DNA from: Phormidium willei BDU 130791
Lineage (GTDB): Bacteria > Cyanobacteriota > Cyanobacteriia > Cyanobacteriales > Geitlerinemataceae
Direction of reading: 5' to 3'
Length of the DNA: 37,773 nt
Assembly (NCBI GenBank): GCA_001637315.1
Contig: LSZA01000032.1
Coordinates: 1-37,773, forward strand
Part shown: piece after piece, positions 1 through 7,914 of the stretch
Layout of the letters: each line of letters starts with the position of its first letter
Numbering within the stretch: the stretch's first letter is position 1
Program-made: the position numbers and the translations under genes
Notes under the pieces: generated by a model
What the model saw: the letters and a program-made list of their open reading frames with translations, nothing else
Databases searched by the model: none
Told to the model about the DNA's origin: nothing

Positions 1-809
1 GGACCCCCTCTCATCACCCCCCCCAACCTGAATCGCGACTGACCTTATCCCCCAAAGAATTTCGGCGTTTATTTGACTCCGTTTTGGGGCTGTGGCAACC
101 ATGGCAAGGATTGGGCTTAACCTACATTAGCCCCGATCACGCCGCCCTCTGGACGGGCAAAACTGGGGATTCTAAACACGCCTTAACCACCCGGTCAGCC
201 CGAACCTTTTTTAACGGACAATATACCCTGTGGGACATTGCCCAACGGCAACGGCGATCGCTGAGTGATCTCACCCGAACCCTACATCATTTTATCAATC
301 AAGGAACCCTACAACTTCGAGATATCGGCGATTTACCCTCACCCATCGAACAAATGCAGATGGTGGCCGCTGCCGTTGCGCCTCCCCGTCGTACCATTGC
401 CTATATTGACGATAGTGCCACCGCTGGAGCGTATTTGCGCCAGATTATCGAGCCGCAAGGGTTTGAGTTGATGTTTATTCAAAACCCATTACAAGACTTA
501 CCCTTATTATTAAAACAACAACCGGAATTAATTTTTTTAGATTTAAATATGCCCTTAATTCACGGTTGTGATTTCTGTAGCTTCCTACGCAAAACCTCTA
601 TTTTTCAGGCCACCCCCATTGTCATCCTAACCAACAGTGATGGAACCGTCGATCGCCTTCGCGCTAACCTCTCTGGGGCGTCAGAATTTCTCGCTAAACC
701 CGCCCAAAAGCAAGATATTATCCAAGTTCTCGATAAATACATTCAGTCGATGCCCCTAACCTCAGCCAACGGGCAATGGTTTAATAGCCATCGATCCACC
801 TTCAGATGA
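1..809 (+). CDS. PatA/PixG-like response regulator, C-terminal part (5' partial)
   Basis: The reading frame is open to the first base of the window, so the true start lies upstream; the TTG at 84 is only the first start-like codon inside. The visible C-terminal half is a receiver domain: acidic pair in YIDDS, phospho-acceptor Asp in IFLDLNMP, Thr in VILTNSDG and conserved Lys in FLAKPA. Ahead of it is a helical region (GQYTLWDIAQ, SLSDLTRTLHHFI) like the PATAN/DUF4388-type segments in cyanobacterial PatA- and PixG-family regulators, where the receiver is C-terminal and no DNA-binding output follows. Such proteins act in phototaxis and pilus-motility phosphorelays; that role here is family inference. 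The next gene, nnr, follows after 55 bp and is functionally unrelated. The receiver is certain; the PatA subfamily assignment is moderate because the N-terminus is missing. Confidence 0.82.
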   Translation, partial: TPSHHPPQPESRLTLSPKEFRRLFDSVLGLWQPWQGLGLTYISPDHAALWTGKTGDSKHALTTRSARTFFNGQYTLWDIAQRQRRSLSDLTRTLHHFINQGTLQLRDIGDLPSPIEQMQMVAAAVAPPRRTIAYIDDSATAGAYLRQIIEPQGFELMFIQNPLQDLPLLLKQQPELIFLDLNMPLIHGCDFCSFLRKTSIFQATPIVILTNSDGTVDRLRANLSGASEFLAKPAQKQDIIQVLDKYIQSMPLTSANGQWFNSHRSTFR

Positions 810-864
810 ACTGTACAATGAACTGTACGATGATCTTGATGCTAGGAGTCAGGACGTTGCCCTT

Positions 865-888
865 ATGTCTATCGAGATGTCTATCGAG
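865..888 (+). repeat. 12-bp tandem duplication over the nnr start codon
   Basis: ATGTCTATCGAG occurs twice back to back (865-876, 877-888), giving two in-frame ATG codons and the N-terminal sequence MSIEMSIE. A related duplication, ATGAACTGTAC, lies just upstream (about 807-830). Confidence 0.8.
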
Positions 889-2445
889 TTCAACCGCGAT
901 CGCATCATCGTCAACGCCTCGGATATGGCCGCGATCGAAACACGCCTCTTTGACGCCGGATTTCCTGTAGCCGCCCTGATGGAGAAAGTGGCCGGCCGCA
1001 TCGCCCAATGGCTCAGCCAGTGGCTGCAACAGACCACCAACTCTCTCCCCAAGCGCCCTCAGATTGGGGTACTCGTTGGCCCCGGTCATAATGGCGGCGA
1101 TGCCCTCGTTGTAGCCCGAGAATTGTGGTTACAGGGCTATCCCATCTGCCTCTATCGCCCCTTAAACAAAGCCAAATCCCTCACCCAAGCCCATCTCAAC
1201 TATGCCCAATCCCTGGGGATTCCCATCCTTGATACTTACGACGATCTCAAATCGTGCCATCTCATCCTCGATGGCCTATTTGGCTTTGGACAAACTCGCC
1301 CCCTAGAGGGAGACTTAGCCCAACTGGTGACCTGGCTCAACCAACAGCCGCAACCCTGTATCAGCATTGATATTCCCTCAGGCCTACACACCGATACTGG
1401 GGAGGTGTTAGGGGTAGCCCTGCGGGCCGAGATGACCCTTTGTTTAGGACTCTGGAAACGGGGACTCCTTTGCGATCGCGCCCTGGAGTATGTCGGCCAA
1501 GTCCAACGTATCGATTTCGATATTCCCCAAGCTGACATCGAAGCCGTTTTAGGTCCATCTCCAGCTTGGCAACGAATCACCTCAGATTGGGCCAAACAGG
1601 CTCTCCCCCTACCTCGCGCCCAATCAACCCATAAATATCAACAGGGCCATCTGTTACTCATCGCCGGTTCAGGTCAATATGCCGGTGCTGCCATCTTAGC
1701 GGCCTTGGGGGCGCGAGCCAGTGGCGTGGGCATGGTGACTCTCGCGGTTCCTGAGTCTCTTAAACCGCTCCTCAATGCCCAACTTCCCGAAGCCCTAGTC
1801 CTCAGCTGTCCCGAAACCCCTGACGGGGCCATCGCCCAACTTCCCTCAGACATCGACCTCAGCCGCTATGATGCGATCGCCCTCGGTCCGGGCCTAACCC
1901 AAAACAGCCCCTCTTTACTCCAGCAAAGCCTTCAACATCGCGCTCCCCTCATCCTTGATGCCGATGGTCTAAATCTGCTGGCCGCCGCCTCAGACTGGCA
2001 ACAGGGACAACCCGAGACGACATTTTGGCGTAGCCAACCCCTCATCCTCACCCCTCACCCCGGAGAATTTCGCCGCCTCTTTCCTACCCTATCTCAGCCC
2101 TCTCCCCCTGAAGCCGCCCAACAAGCCGCCAAGCAGTCCGGGGCCATCTTAGTGCTGAAAGGAGCGCGAGTGGCGATCGCCACCCCCGAGGGCCAGGTTC
2201 ACATCAACCCTCACAGTACCCCCGCCCTAGCCCGAGGTGGCTCAGGAGATGTCCTTACCGGGCTAATCGGGGGGCTAGTTGCCACGGGAGCGCGTCAACA
2301 GCATCCCCTCCCATCCCTCGTCGCCGCAGCGGTCTGGTGGCACGCACAAGGGGCGTTACAGGCTCAAAAACAACGGAGTTCCCTGGGGGTGGATGCCTCG
2401 ACGTTGGCTCAAACTTTGCCCGATGTTCTCGGCCGTGAACGTTAA
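865..2445 (+). CDS. nnr: Bifunctional NAD(P)H-hydrate epimerase / ADP-dependent (S)-NAD(P)H-hydrate dehydratase
   Basis: This cytosolic metabolite-repair enzyme epimerises R-NAD(P)HX and dehydrates S-NAD(P)HX back to NAD(P)H using ADP. Both domains are visible. The N-terminal YjeF/NnrE domain (about residues 1-215) has VGPGHNGGDALVVAR, LDGLFGFGQTR and SIDIPSGLHTDTGE. The C-terminal ribokinase-like NnrD domain (about 240-520) has LLLIAGSGQYAGAA, ALGPGL, LDADGLNLL, LTPHPGEFRRLF and the nucleotide/catalytic loop ARGGSGDVLTGL. The length of 526 aa is normal for the fusion. The start is ambiguous: a 12-bp tandem duplication gives two in-frame ATGs, at 865 and 877, and the only Shine-Dalgarno-like AGGAG (843-847) is unusually far from both. 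The gene is probably transcribed alone or with the upstream regulator. All signature motifs look intact. Confidence 0.95.
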   Translation: MSIEMSIEFNRDRIIVNASDMAAIETRLFDAGFPVAALMEKVAGRIAQWLSQWLQQTTNSLPKRPQIGVLVGPGHNGGDALVVARELWLQGYPICLYRPLNKAKSLTQAHLNYAQSLGIPILDTYDDLKSCHLILDGLFGFGQTRPLEGDLAQLVTWLNQQPQPCISIDIPSGLHTDTGEVLGVALRAEMTLCLGLWKRGLLCDRALEYVGQVQRIDFDIPQADIEAVLGPSPAWQRITSDWAKQALPLPRAQSTHKYQQGHLLLIAGSGQYAGAAILAALGARASGVGMVTLAVPESLKPLLNAQLPEALVLSCPETPDGAIAQLPSDIDLSRYDAIALGPGLTQNSPSLLQQSLQHRAPLILDADGLNLLAAASDWQQGQPETTFWRSQPLILTPHPGEFRRLFPTLSQPSPPEAAQQAAKQSGAILVLKGARVAIATPEGQVHINPHSTPALARGGSGDVLTGLIGGLVATGARQQHPLPSLVAAAVWWHAQGALQAQKQRSSLGVDASTLAQTLPDVLGRER

Positions 2446-2494
2446 ATAAGACTCGCTAGGATAGGGGGAAATTTAATTAACCCATCAAGAGATC

Positions 2495-3805
2495 ATGATA
2501 TTTAAAGTCCTACAACGGTCTACGCTGACCCTGGTGACGCTGCTGAGTCTGACGCTGTTGGCCCCCAAGAGTCGAGCCGACGATACCCAGGCCCTGATTG
2601 AACGTTGGCAAACCCTGGAAAATAGCTGGGAAGAGGACTATTCCGAGTATTTTGGCCGCTCTCTGAGCGATCGCCCTCCGGTGTTTGAGGAGATGATTGA
2701 GACGTTAGCCCGACAATCGCTGGCCAATCGTCAAACCTCAGCCATTCTCTATGCGATTCCCCACGACAATGAATTAGAACTGATTTTAGCCACCTCAAGC
2801 GGGGTCGCGGTTCAGGTTCGGGTTCCGGTAACACAGCAGGAACTACTCGCTCAGGCCCGCGAGTTTGAACATGAACTGATTAACCCAAGACGACGTCGCA
2901 GCACCGCCTATCAGACGCTGGCCCAACAACTCTACGATTGGCTCGTCGCCCCGCTAGAGGAGCCACTTGAGGCTGAGGGGATTGAACAGATTATTTTCTG
3001 CTTAGGGGAAGGCCTACGCACCTTACCGATCGCGGCTCTTCATGATGGTGAGGGCTTTTTGATTGAACGCTATAGCTTAGGGAGGATTCCCGGCTATCTG
3101 TTGATGAACGCTGAGCCGCGATCGCTGCAACAGGCCCAAGTCTTGGCCATGGGCGCCTCCCAGTTTTCCGATGCTGCCCCCTTACCCGCTGTTCCCCTAG
3201 AACTGGCCTCGATTGTGCCACGACTCTGGCAGGGCAACAGTTTCCTCAATGATGGATTTACCTTAGCCAATTTGCAACAGCAACGCCAGGAAGGACGCTA
3301 CAGTATCGTTCACCTGGCGACTCATGCTCAGTTTCAACCGGGAGATGCTGACAACTCCTATCTGACGTTCTGGGATCAACGTGTCTCCCTGAATCGCCTA
3401 CGGGAGTTGGATTGGACAACTCCTCCGGTGGAGTTATTAGTCTTGAGTGCCTGTTCGACGGCTCGGGGCGATACCCAGGCGGAGTTAGGCTTTGCGGGAT
3501 TGGCAGTTCAGTCGGGGATTCCCACGGTTTTAGCCAGTCTGTGGGCCGTCAGTGATGTGGGAACCCTGTTGCTGATGACGGAGTTTTATGAGCAACTGAA
3601 AACTGCCCCCAATCCGTCGGTTGCCCTACGTCGTAGTCAATTAGCCGCCCTGCGAGGGGATTTGGACTTTACGCCCCCACCGATGAGCGATAATTTACCG
3701 GCAGGAACCTTAGTCGGGTCTCCTTTGCCTGAGAATGTCGAGCGTTTCGATGTCTCTCATCCCTACTACTGGTCGGCATTCACCAATATTGGAAATCCTT
3801 GGTAG
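2495..3805 (+). CDS. Secreted CHAT-domain (caspase-like) protein
   Basis: CHAT domains are caspase-fold cysteine peptidases, often fused to TPR repeats in cyanobacteria. The N-terminus is a Sec signal peptide (Lys, then the hydrophobic LTLVTLLSLTLLAP and an SRA-D cleavage site near residue 28). A short helical region follows, and the CHAT domain covers about residues 85-433. The catalytic dyad is visible: His277 in VHLATHAQF and Cys320 in LVLSACSTA. The family motifs LASLWAVSD and the terminal YYWSAFTNIG are also present. Unlike many homologues it has no TPR array, so only the protease module appears to be exported. The start ATG follows CAAGAGATC. It lies 49 bp after nnr on the same strand and could be co-transcribed. 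Substrate and trigger are unknown; the fold call is secure. Confidence 0.88.
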   Translation: MIFKVLQRSTLTLVTLLSLTLLAPKSRADDTQALIERWQTLENSWEEDYSEYFGRSLSDRPPVFEEMIETLARQSLANRQTSAILYAIPHDNELELILATSSGVAVQVRVPVTQQELLAQAREFEHELINPRRRRSTAYQTLAQQLYDWLVAPLEEPLEAEGIEQIIFCLGEGLRTLPIAALHDGEGFLIERYSLGRIPGYLLMNAEPRSLQQAQVLAMGASQFSDAAPLPAVPLELASIVPRLWQGNSFLNDGFTLANLQQQRQEGRYSIVHLATHAQFQPGDADNSYLTFWDQRVSLNRLRELDWTTPPVELLVLSACSTARGDTQAELGFAGLAVQSGIPTVLASLWAVSDVGTLLLMTEFYEQLKTAPNPSVALRRSQLAALRGDLDFTPPPMSDNLPAGTLVGSPLPENVERFDVSHPYYWSAFTNIGNPW

Positions 3806-3927
3806 TATTGGGGGTTAGACGGACGTTTCTCGGATTTCGGTGGACAATTCTCAGCCTGGCACATTGACAGGCCGCAACCGTCGGTTCAAGATTAAGGTTA
3901 TTCACTGATTGTCGATTAAGCGATTAA

Positions 3928-3958
3928 CGGACTTGAAACCCCCGTCCGGTAATTTTTT
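3928..3958 (+). terminator. Possible weak intrinsic terminator after the CHAT gene
   Basis: A CGGAC/GTCCG stem (3928-3932 with 3944-3948) and an 11-nt loop are followed by a T6 run at 3953-3958. The stem is short, so this is tentative. Confidence 0.3.
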
Positions 3959-3990
3959 ACAAAACACTTGACAAGGAAAAGGAGTTGTGT

Positions 3991-4476
3991 ATGTGGACTG
4001 CGATCGCCGTTGGGATATTAGCATTTATCTTTTCGAGCTTTGTTGAGTATTGGATTCATCGGCTGATGCACCATTCCCCTCGTTTCGGGGAACGTCACCG
4101 AGATCATCATCGCCGCAACGAGGGGCAAGGCGTTGTTTGGGAGTTTCGTGATTATGTCAAAGGTGCGGCGATCGCCATGCTGTTACCCTTCGCCATTTCC
4201 CTCAATATTGGCTTGGGTTGGCTGATTGGGGCCTTGGCCTATGCCCTCTTTTCCGCCTACGCTCACCAGTTACAACATGAGAACCCCAGAAAATGTTTCT
4301 GGATGTCGATGCCGGTTCATTATGTCCATCACAAATATCAGATGTGGCATCACAACTTCGGCTTAGCCGTCGATTGGTGGGATTACGTCTTTGGAACCTA
4401 TCAAAAGGTCGATTGGCTCGCCGACGAAGATCCCCAAGTTCCGCAACGGGGCTACTTAGAATTGCAATGGTGGTAA
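3991..4476 (+). CDS. Fatty acid hydroxylase / sterol desaturase superfamily membrane protein
   Basis: This is a small integral-membrane di-iron oxygenase-type protein of 161 aa. The histidine clusters typical of the superfamily are visible: WIHRLMHH (HxxxH), RHRDHH (HxxHH), AHQLQHENP and HYVHHKYQMWHHN (HxxHH plus HH). Hydrophobic segments lie at the N-terminus (AIAVGILAFIFSSFVEYW) and in the middle (AIAMLLPFAISLNIGLGWLIGALAYALF). The start is placed at ATG 3991 because a strong AAGGAG (3979-3984) sits 6 bp upstream; the in-frame TTG at 3985 directly abuts that site and is unlikely. Fatty-acid 2-hydroxylases and carotenoid hydroxylases share this fold, so the substrate cannot be read from sequence. 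The next gene, 115 bp downstream, is an Mpo1-like protein; in yeast that family oxidises 2-hydroxy fatty acids, so a functional pair is plausible (inference). Confidence 0.85.
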   Translation: MWTAIAVGILAFIFSSFVEYWIHRLMHHSPRFGERHRDHHRRNEGQGVVWEFRDYVKGAAIAMLLPFAISLNIGLGWLIGALAYALFSAYAHQLQHENPRKCFWMSMPVHYVHHKYQMWHHNFGLAVDWWDYVFGTYQKVDWLADEDPQVPQRGYLELQWW

Positions 4477-4534
4477 TTGATGTTCGGGATGATATCGTCG
4501 TCGCCATCTAACCATCGCCATTTTAAGTTGAAAC

Positions 4535-4570
4535 CCAACGTTCAACCCAACGTTCAATCTGACGTTCAAT
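4535..4570 (+). repeat. Three 12-bp tandem repeats upstream of the Mpo1-like gene
   Basis: Units CCAACGTTCAAC, CCAACGTTCAAT and CTGACGTTCAAT stand head to tail in the intergenic gap, ending 21 bp before the ATG at 4592. The constant core is ACGTTCAA. They could be a protein-binding array or neutral repeat expansion. Confidence 0.75.
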
Positions 4571-4591
4571 CTGTGTAAGGAGTCCTATCTG

Positions 4592-4906
4592 ATGAGTATT
4601 TTACAAGAAGCCAAAACCCATTTTGAGGCGAGTCATCAACATCCTATTAATCAGGTGTTGCACCATATCACCAACTTTTTAGCCCTTTCTGCAATTGGAT
4701 TGTTATGGTTTAATCCCAAAATTAGCCTTGTCTTTTTGGTGATTAGTCAAATTTTTGCCTGGGGGGGTCATGCCGTATTTGAGAAAAATCACCCCGCCTT
4801 TTTTAAGTATCCTGGTATCACCATTTTGGCGTCATTTGCCTGGTCATTTGAACGCTGGTTTGGCTTTCGTCAGTTGCTCGTCAAAAGCGATCGCACCCCC
4901 ATTTAA
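4592..4906 (+). CDS. Mpo1-like (DUF962 / YGL010w-like) membrane protein
   Basis: This 104-aa membrane protein is a short DUF962 homologue. It shows the N-terminal family motif HPINQVLHH, a hydrophobic helix (FLALSAIGLLWF), and the signature WGGHAVFEKNHPAFFKYP, then a last hydrophobic stretch. Yeast Mpo1 is an Fe(II)-dependent dioxygenase that shortens 2-hydroxy fatty acids by one carbon; conserved histidines like those seen here (in HPIN..H and GH..FEKNHPA) are part of that family. The start has a good site, GTAAGGAGTCC, at 4575-4585. It follows the hydroxylase-superfamily gene on the same strand, separated only by a tandem-repeat stretch. Bacterial DUF962 proteins are mostly uncharacterised, so alpha-oxidation activity is inference. 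Confidence 0.83.
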   Translation: MSILQEAKTHFEASHQHPINQVLHHITNFLALSAIGLLWFNPKISLVFLVISQIFAWGGHAVFEKNHPAFFKYPGITILASFAWSFERWFGFRQLLVKSDRTPI

Positions 4907-4929
4907 GAGAAGCTAGAGCGCAATGAGGT

Positions 4930-4960
4930 ACCAATTATGTGCTAATTATGTGCCAATTAA
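4930..4960 (+). repeat. 11-bp tandem repeats upstream of the amidohydrolase
   Basis: TACCAATTATG, TGCTAATTATG and TGCCAATTAAA are consecutive 11-bp units at about 4929-4961. The rest of the gap 4907-5157 is AT-rich with a possible promoter near its end; no small gene was seen. Confidence 0.6.
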
Positions 4961-5099
4961 AAAGATGGCACAAACAGCCCTCTAGTCGTCCCATTAAGCT
5001 GCTCAAAAATTATCCAACAGGGGCAACCTTGTTATCTGCCAGAAAATCCGCTATCTTCAGATAGGCTTTTTGCAAAACCGACTCCTATCTTAAAGGTTT

Positions 5100-5108
5100 T
5101 GTTAGAAT
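5100..5108 (+). promoter_or_regulatory. Possible extended -10 promoter of the amidohydrolase gene
   Basis: TG-T-TAGAAT matches an extended -10 element (TG at 5100-5101, hexamer 5103-5108), about 50 bp before the ATG. No convincing -35 hexamer stands at normal spacing. Confidence 0.35.
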
Positions 5109-5157
5109 CCTGGCATTCATTTTCATTTATTCCATTGTCACTGGACAGAACAACATT

Positions 5158-6543
5158 ATGTACGACGGACTTTTAGTCATCGATGCCGACGCACACAAAG
5201 TCGAGAATCCGATGATTTTCCGGGACTATGTCGATCCCGCCTATCGTAACCGTATTGGTATGATTGTCGATCGCCTCGGCGATCAGCGCGCCCGCGTGAT
5301 GGACTACAACCCCGTCACCGGAACCACCGACTTACCCCGGATTTTCCCCAAACCCGAAGGCTTCGGAAAAGGAGGCTTCCGCACCCTGCACCCCGAAACC
5401 ACCCTTGGTGCGTTGTTTAACAGCCGCCGCATCGAAGACATGGACCAAGAAGGGGTTGACGTTCACGTGATTTACGGGACCTTTAACCTCACCTTCTCGA
5501 GCATCTTCGACAAAGACCTGGCTGTGGCCTTGTGCAAAGCCTACAACGATTACATGGCCGAAGACTGCCGCAAATGGGGCGATCGCCTCAAACCCATCGG
5601 CGTCGTTCCCTTGCAAGACGTCGATGAAGCGGTCAAAGAAATGTATCGCTGCGTCAACGAACTGGGTATGGTTGGCGTGGCCACCTCTCCCAACATCCCC
5701 ATTCCCCACCCGGCGGCCCCCAACGCCTTCCCCGAAGTCCGCACCTGCAAACATATCAGCCACCCGGACTTCTACCCCATCTTAGAAGCCGCCGTCGATC
5801 TCGACATCGCCCTCGGCTTACATGGTGGACCCGGTTCCGATATGGTGGGTGGAATCGCCGATCACATGGAAACCTTCGTCCTCAACCACATCTTCGTCCA
5901 ACGCAACCAGCAACAAATGGCCATGGCGCGGATGGTGTTTGACGGTGCGTTTGAGAAATTCCCCACCCTGCGGATTGGCTTCGTTGAAGGCGGTTGCGGT
6001 TGGCTTCCTGACCTGTCCCACTCCTTCCACGAACATTGGGAAAAACGGATTCGTGACTTCGATCCCAAAAACCCCTACCAACCTTCCCTCAAAGAAGTCA
6101 CCGAATTGATGATTAAAGAACGGGGGAATAGCGTTAACATCTTCAGTCAGGTGAAAAACCTGTTTGATATGTTGTGGACTAAAGAAAAAGACCCCCGCAA
6201 CATTGACGACGCCAGCCTCTACGAACATTACGATTTACGTCATCGGGACCCGATGGAGTACTTTGAACGGGGACAAATTTTTGTCACCTTTGAGTCTGAC
6301 GATCCCGGTCCGGCCTATCTTCCCCAGGCGATGGGTGAAGTGGGTAAACGAGTGGCTTGTTTCTCTGGCGACTATGGTCACTGGGATGGGGTCCTTCCTA
6401 ACTGCGTCCGTGATGCCGCTACCATCACCAACTACGATCGCGACCACCTCGCCGCCCTCCTCGGTGGAAATGCGTTGGCCCTGTATGGCGATCGCCTCCG
6501 CAACTCCATTACCAACGTCCAAGAAGCCACGGTAACTGCCTAG
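5158..6543 (+). CDS. Amidohydrolase family protein (COG2159, metal-dependent TIM-barrel hydrolase/decarboxylase)
   Basis: This 461-aa protein belongs to the Amidohydro_2 group, which includes aminocarboxymuconate-semialdehyde decarboxylase-like enzymes. The expected metal or catalytic residues are visible: the N-terminal VIDADAH, the strand-end histidine in IALGLHGGPGS, and the late aspartate in ACFSGDYGHWDG. Other typical blocks are EGVDVHVIYGTF, AYNDYMAEDC, RLKPIGVVPLQD and FPTLRIGFVEGGCGWLP. It reads as a monocistronic gene: a 250-bp leader precedes it and a 10-bp-stem terminator follows. C-ending codons (AAC, TTC, ATC) are markedly favoured compared with neighbours, consistent with strong expression. 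The substrate cannot be deduced and no pathway partner lies nearby. Confidence 0.87.
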   Translation: MYDGLLVIDADAHKVENPMIFRDYVDPAYRNRIGMIVDRLGDQRARVMDYNPVTGTTDLPRIFPKPEGFGKGGFRTLHPETTLGALFNSRRIEDMDQEGVDVHVIYGTFNLTFSSIFDKDLAVALCKAYNDYMAEDCRKWGDRLKPIGVVPLQDVDEAVKEMYRCVNELGMVGVATSPNIPIPHPAAPNAFPEVRTCKHISHPDFYPILEAAVDLDIALGLHGGPGSDMVGGIADHMETFVLNHIFVQRNQQQMAMARMVFDGAFEKFPTLRIGFVEGGCGWLPDLSHSFHEHWEKRIRDFDPKNPYQPSLKEVTELMIKERGNSVNIFSQVKNLFDMLWTKEKDPRNIDDASLYEHYDLRHRDPMEYFERGQIFVTFESDDPGPAYLPQAMGEVGKRVACFSGDYGHWDGVLPNCVRDAATITNYDRDHLAALLGGNALALYGDRLRNSITNVQEATVTA

Positions 6544-6623
6544 AGACTCGGTTTCATCGTTCTGATCTGGTTTTGATCTCGGTTTGATGTTGCGATCGCG
6601 CTCATCATCTTAACCCGATCCCG

Positions 6624-6660
6624 AAACCCCCTCGTCTTAAACCGGATGAGGGGGTTTTCT
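6624..6660 (+). terminator. Intrinsic terminator after the amidohydrolase gene
   Basis: A perfect 10-bp stem (AAACCCCCTC at 6624-6633 with GAGGGGGTTT at 6648-6657) and a 14-nt loop run into a T-rich tail (TTTTCTCTGGTTTTTC). Confidence 0.85.
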
Positions 6661-6678
6661 CTGGTTTTTCTTTGATAA

Positions 6679-6709
6679 TTGCCATATCAAGCAGGACATC
6701 CGCTATAAT
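6679..6709 (+). promoter_or_regulatory. Sigma70-type promoter of the orphan HTH gene
   Basis: A perfect TATAAT (6704-6709) is preceded by TTGCCA (6679-6684, 5/6 match to TTGACA) with a 19-bp spacer. Transcription would start near 6716, just before a tandem-repeat leader. Confidence 0.5.
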
Positions 6710-6718
6710 CGGGTTACA

Positions 6719-6760
6719 CCCGTTCAACCGTCCCCGTTCAACCGTCCCTGTTTAACGTTG
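6719..6760 (+). repeat. 14-bp tandem repeats in the leader of the HTH gene
   Basis: CCCGTTCAACCGTC is repeated exactly at 6719-6732 and 6733-6746, then a diverged third unit at 6747-6760. The core GTTCAAC is also present inverted (GTTGAAC, 6757-6763), so the leader could form a hairpin or serve as an operator. Confidence 0.75.
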
Positions 6761-6799
6761 AACCGGAATTACATTAATCTATTAGAGAGGGTTGCTAAG

Positions 6800-7180
6800 A
6801 TGGCAAACAATTATAGCTATGACCTACGCCAAAAAGTAATTAAGGCCATTGAAATCGATGGCATGAAAAAGTGTGACGTCAGTGAAGTCTTCGGGATTAG
6901 CCGCAATACCATTCATCTTTGGCTCAAACGCAAAGCCGAGACCGGAGATTTTCGCCCCCGAGATTATCGTCCACCCGGTCATAGTCATAAGATTAAAGAC
7001 TTTGACACTTTTCGCGCCTTTGTCGAAGAAAATGCCGATAAAACCCAAGCACAAATGGCTGAATTATGGCCTGATGAAATTAGTCCGAGAACCATTTCAC
7101 GCTGGCTAAAAAAACTGGGATTCGTTCGGGAAAAAAATCTCTGGGTGTTGAAGAAAAAGTCCAAGTCTAAGTCAAACTAG
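6800..7180 (+). CDS. Orphan IS630-type helix-turn-helix protein (transposase N-terminal half)
   Basis: The 126-aa product is a paired-type HTH module like the first reading frame of IS630-family transposases: SYDLRQKVIKAIE, then CDVSEVFGISRNTIHLWLKRK (first HTH), then a second unit TQAQMAELWPDEISPRTISRWLKKLGF, ending in a Lys/Ser-rich tail. ATG 6800 is chosen because homology starts there; the TTG at 6758 would lie inside the leader repeat. IS630 elements normally continue into a DDE catalytic frame, but the next 60 bp hold no such sequence and the following gene is an unrelated convergent DUF4112. It has its own promoter-like sequence and an intact frame, which suggests either a recent IS remnant or a retained DNA-binding protein. 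Confidence 0.8.
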   Translation: MANNYSYDLRQKVIKAIEIDGMKKCDVSEVFGISRNTIHLWLKRKAETGDFRPRDYRPPGHSHKIKDFDTFRAFVEENADKTQAQMAELWPDEISPRTISRWLKKLGFVREKNLWVLKKKSKSKSN

Positions 7181-7239
7181 AGCGTGGTGAACCCGAAACC
7201 GGCTCTCGAACAGCGGCGATCGAGGGCCAGTCTCCCCTG

Positions 7240-7761
7240 TTAACTCCCAACTGAATTGAAGAGGCTAGAGAGCACCCACCCCAGTAGCCAGAGACTGAAC
7301 ACAATCCCCGCCACGAGGATTAGCGCCAAACCCACCACCACCGACACCAACAAGAGGGGATTCACTGGTTTACGAGACGCGGGACTGGGAGTATCCAAAT
7401 GAGCCTCCAGCAGCCGCATATTGCGTAGATTGGCCTTCCAAGTCGCGTCAAAAATATCGCCGAGGACTGGAACCACTCCAACTAGGGTTTCTAACAGGAT
7501 ATTGGAGAGCATCTTCAGCAGTACAGATTTAGAAATCCCCAACTGAAGCGCATTGACGACAAGATAGACTGATAACACAGCGCCAGCCGCATCTCCCCAA
7601 GCCGGAAACAGTCCCAAAATCGGATCAAGACCAATGCGATACCCTGTACCAGGAATGGGAATCGACTGATCGAGAAGATAACTCAGACGCTGTAAGCGAT
7701 TCACCTGACTCGCATCGGGGTGAGAGGCTGGCTTCGGTTTCGAGTCAGTGGGGTTGGTCAT
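7240..7761 (-). CDS. DUF4112 domain membrane protein
   Basis: The 173-aa product has the DUF4112 core: LDQSIPIPGTGYRIGLDPILGLFP, AWGDAAGAVLSVYLV, SNILLETLVGVVPVLGDIFDATWKANLRNMRLLEAH. It is followed by one strong C-terminal transmembrane helix (LLLVSVVVGLALILVAGIVFSLWLLGWVL region). A short polar N-terminus rich in Pro and Ser precedes the domain. Function is unknown; the family is common in cyanobacteria and proteobacteria. It is transcribed divergently from the DUF937 gene across a 153-bp gap and convergently with the HTH gene. Confidence 0.87.
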   Translation of the reverse strand: MTNPTDSKPKPASHPDASQVNRLQRLSYLLDQSIPIPGTGYRIGLDPILGLFPAWGDAAGAVLSVYLVVNALQLGISKSVLLKMLSNILLETLVGVVPVLGDIFDATWKANLRNMRLLEAHLDTPSPASRKPVNPLLLVSVVVGLALILVAGIVFSLWLLGWVLSSLFNSVGS

Positions 7762-7914
7762 ATCAAGAGGCTATGCTAGGGAGATGGTGTGGAGGTCTTC
7801 GGGACTCGGCCTTGTCTATAAGTTTGCCACAGGCGGAGAATTGTCTACAGAGTTTGAATCCCCTACGTTACAATCAACGGGTCAACTAGACTCAAGTCTC
7901 AATCTTAAGCATCC

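Noticed and set aside
5332..5763. Minus-strand frames inside the amidohydrolase (also 5818-6228)
   Set aside because: Shadows of a strongly codon-biased gene; translated sequences lack recognisable motifs and start signals.
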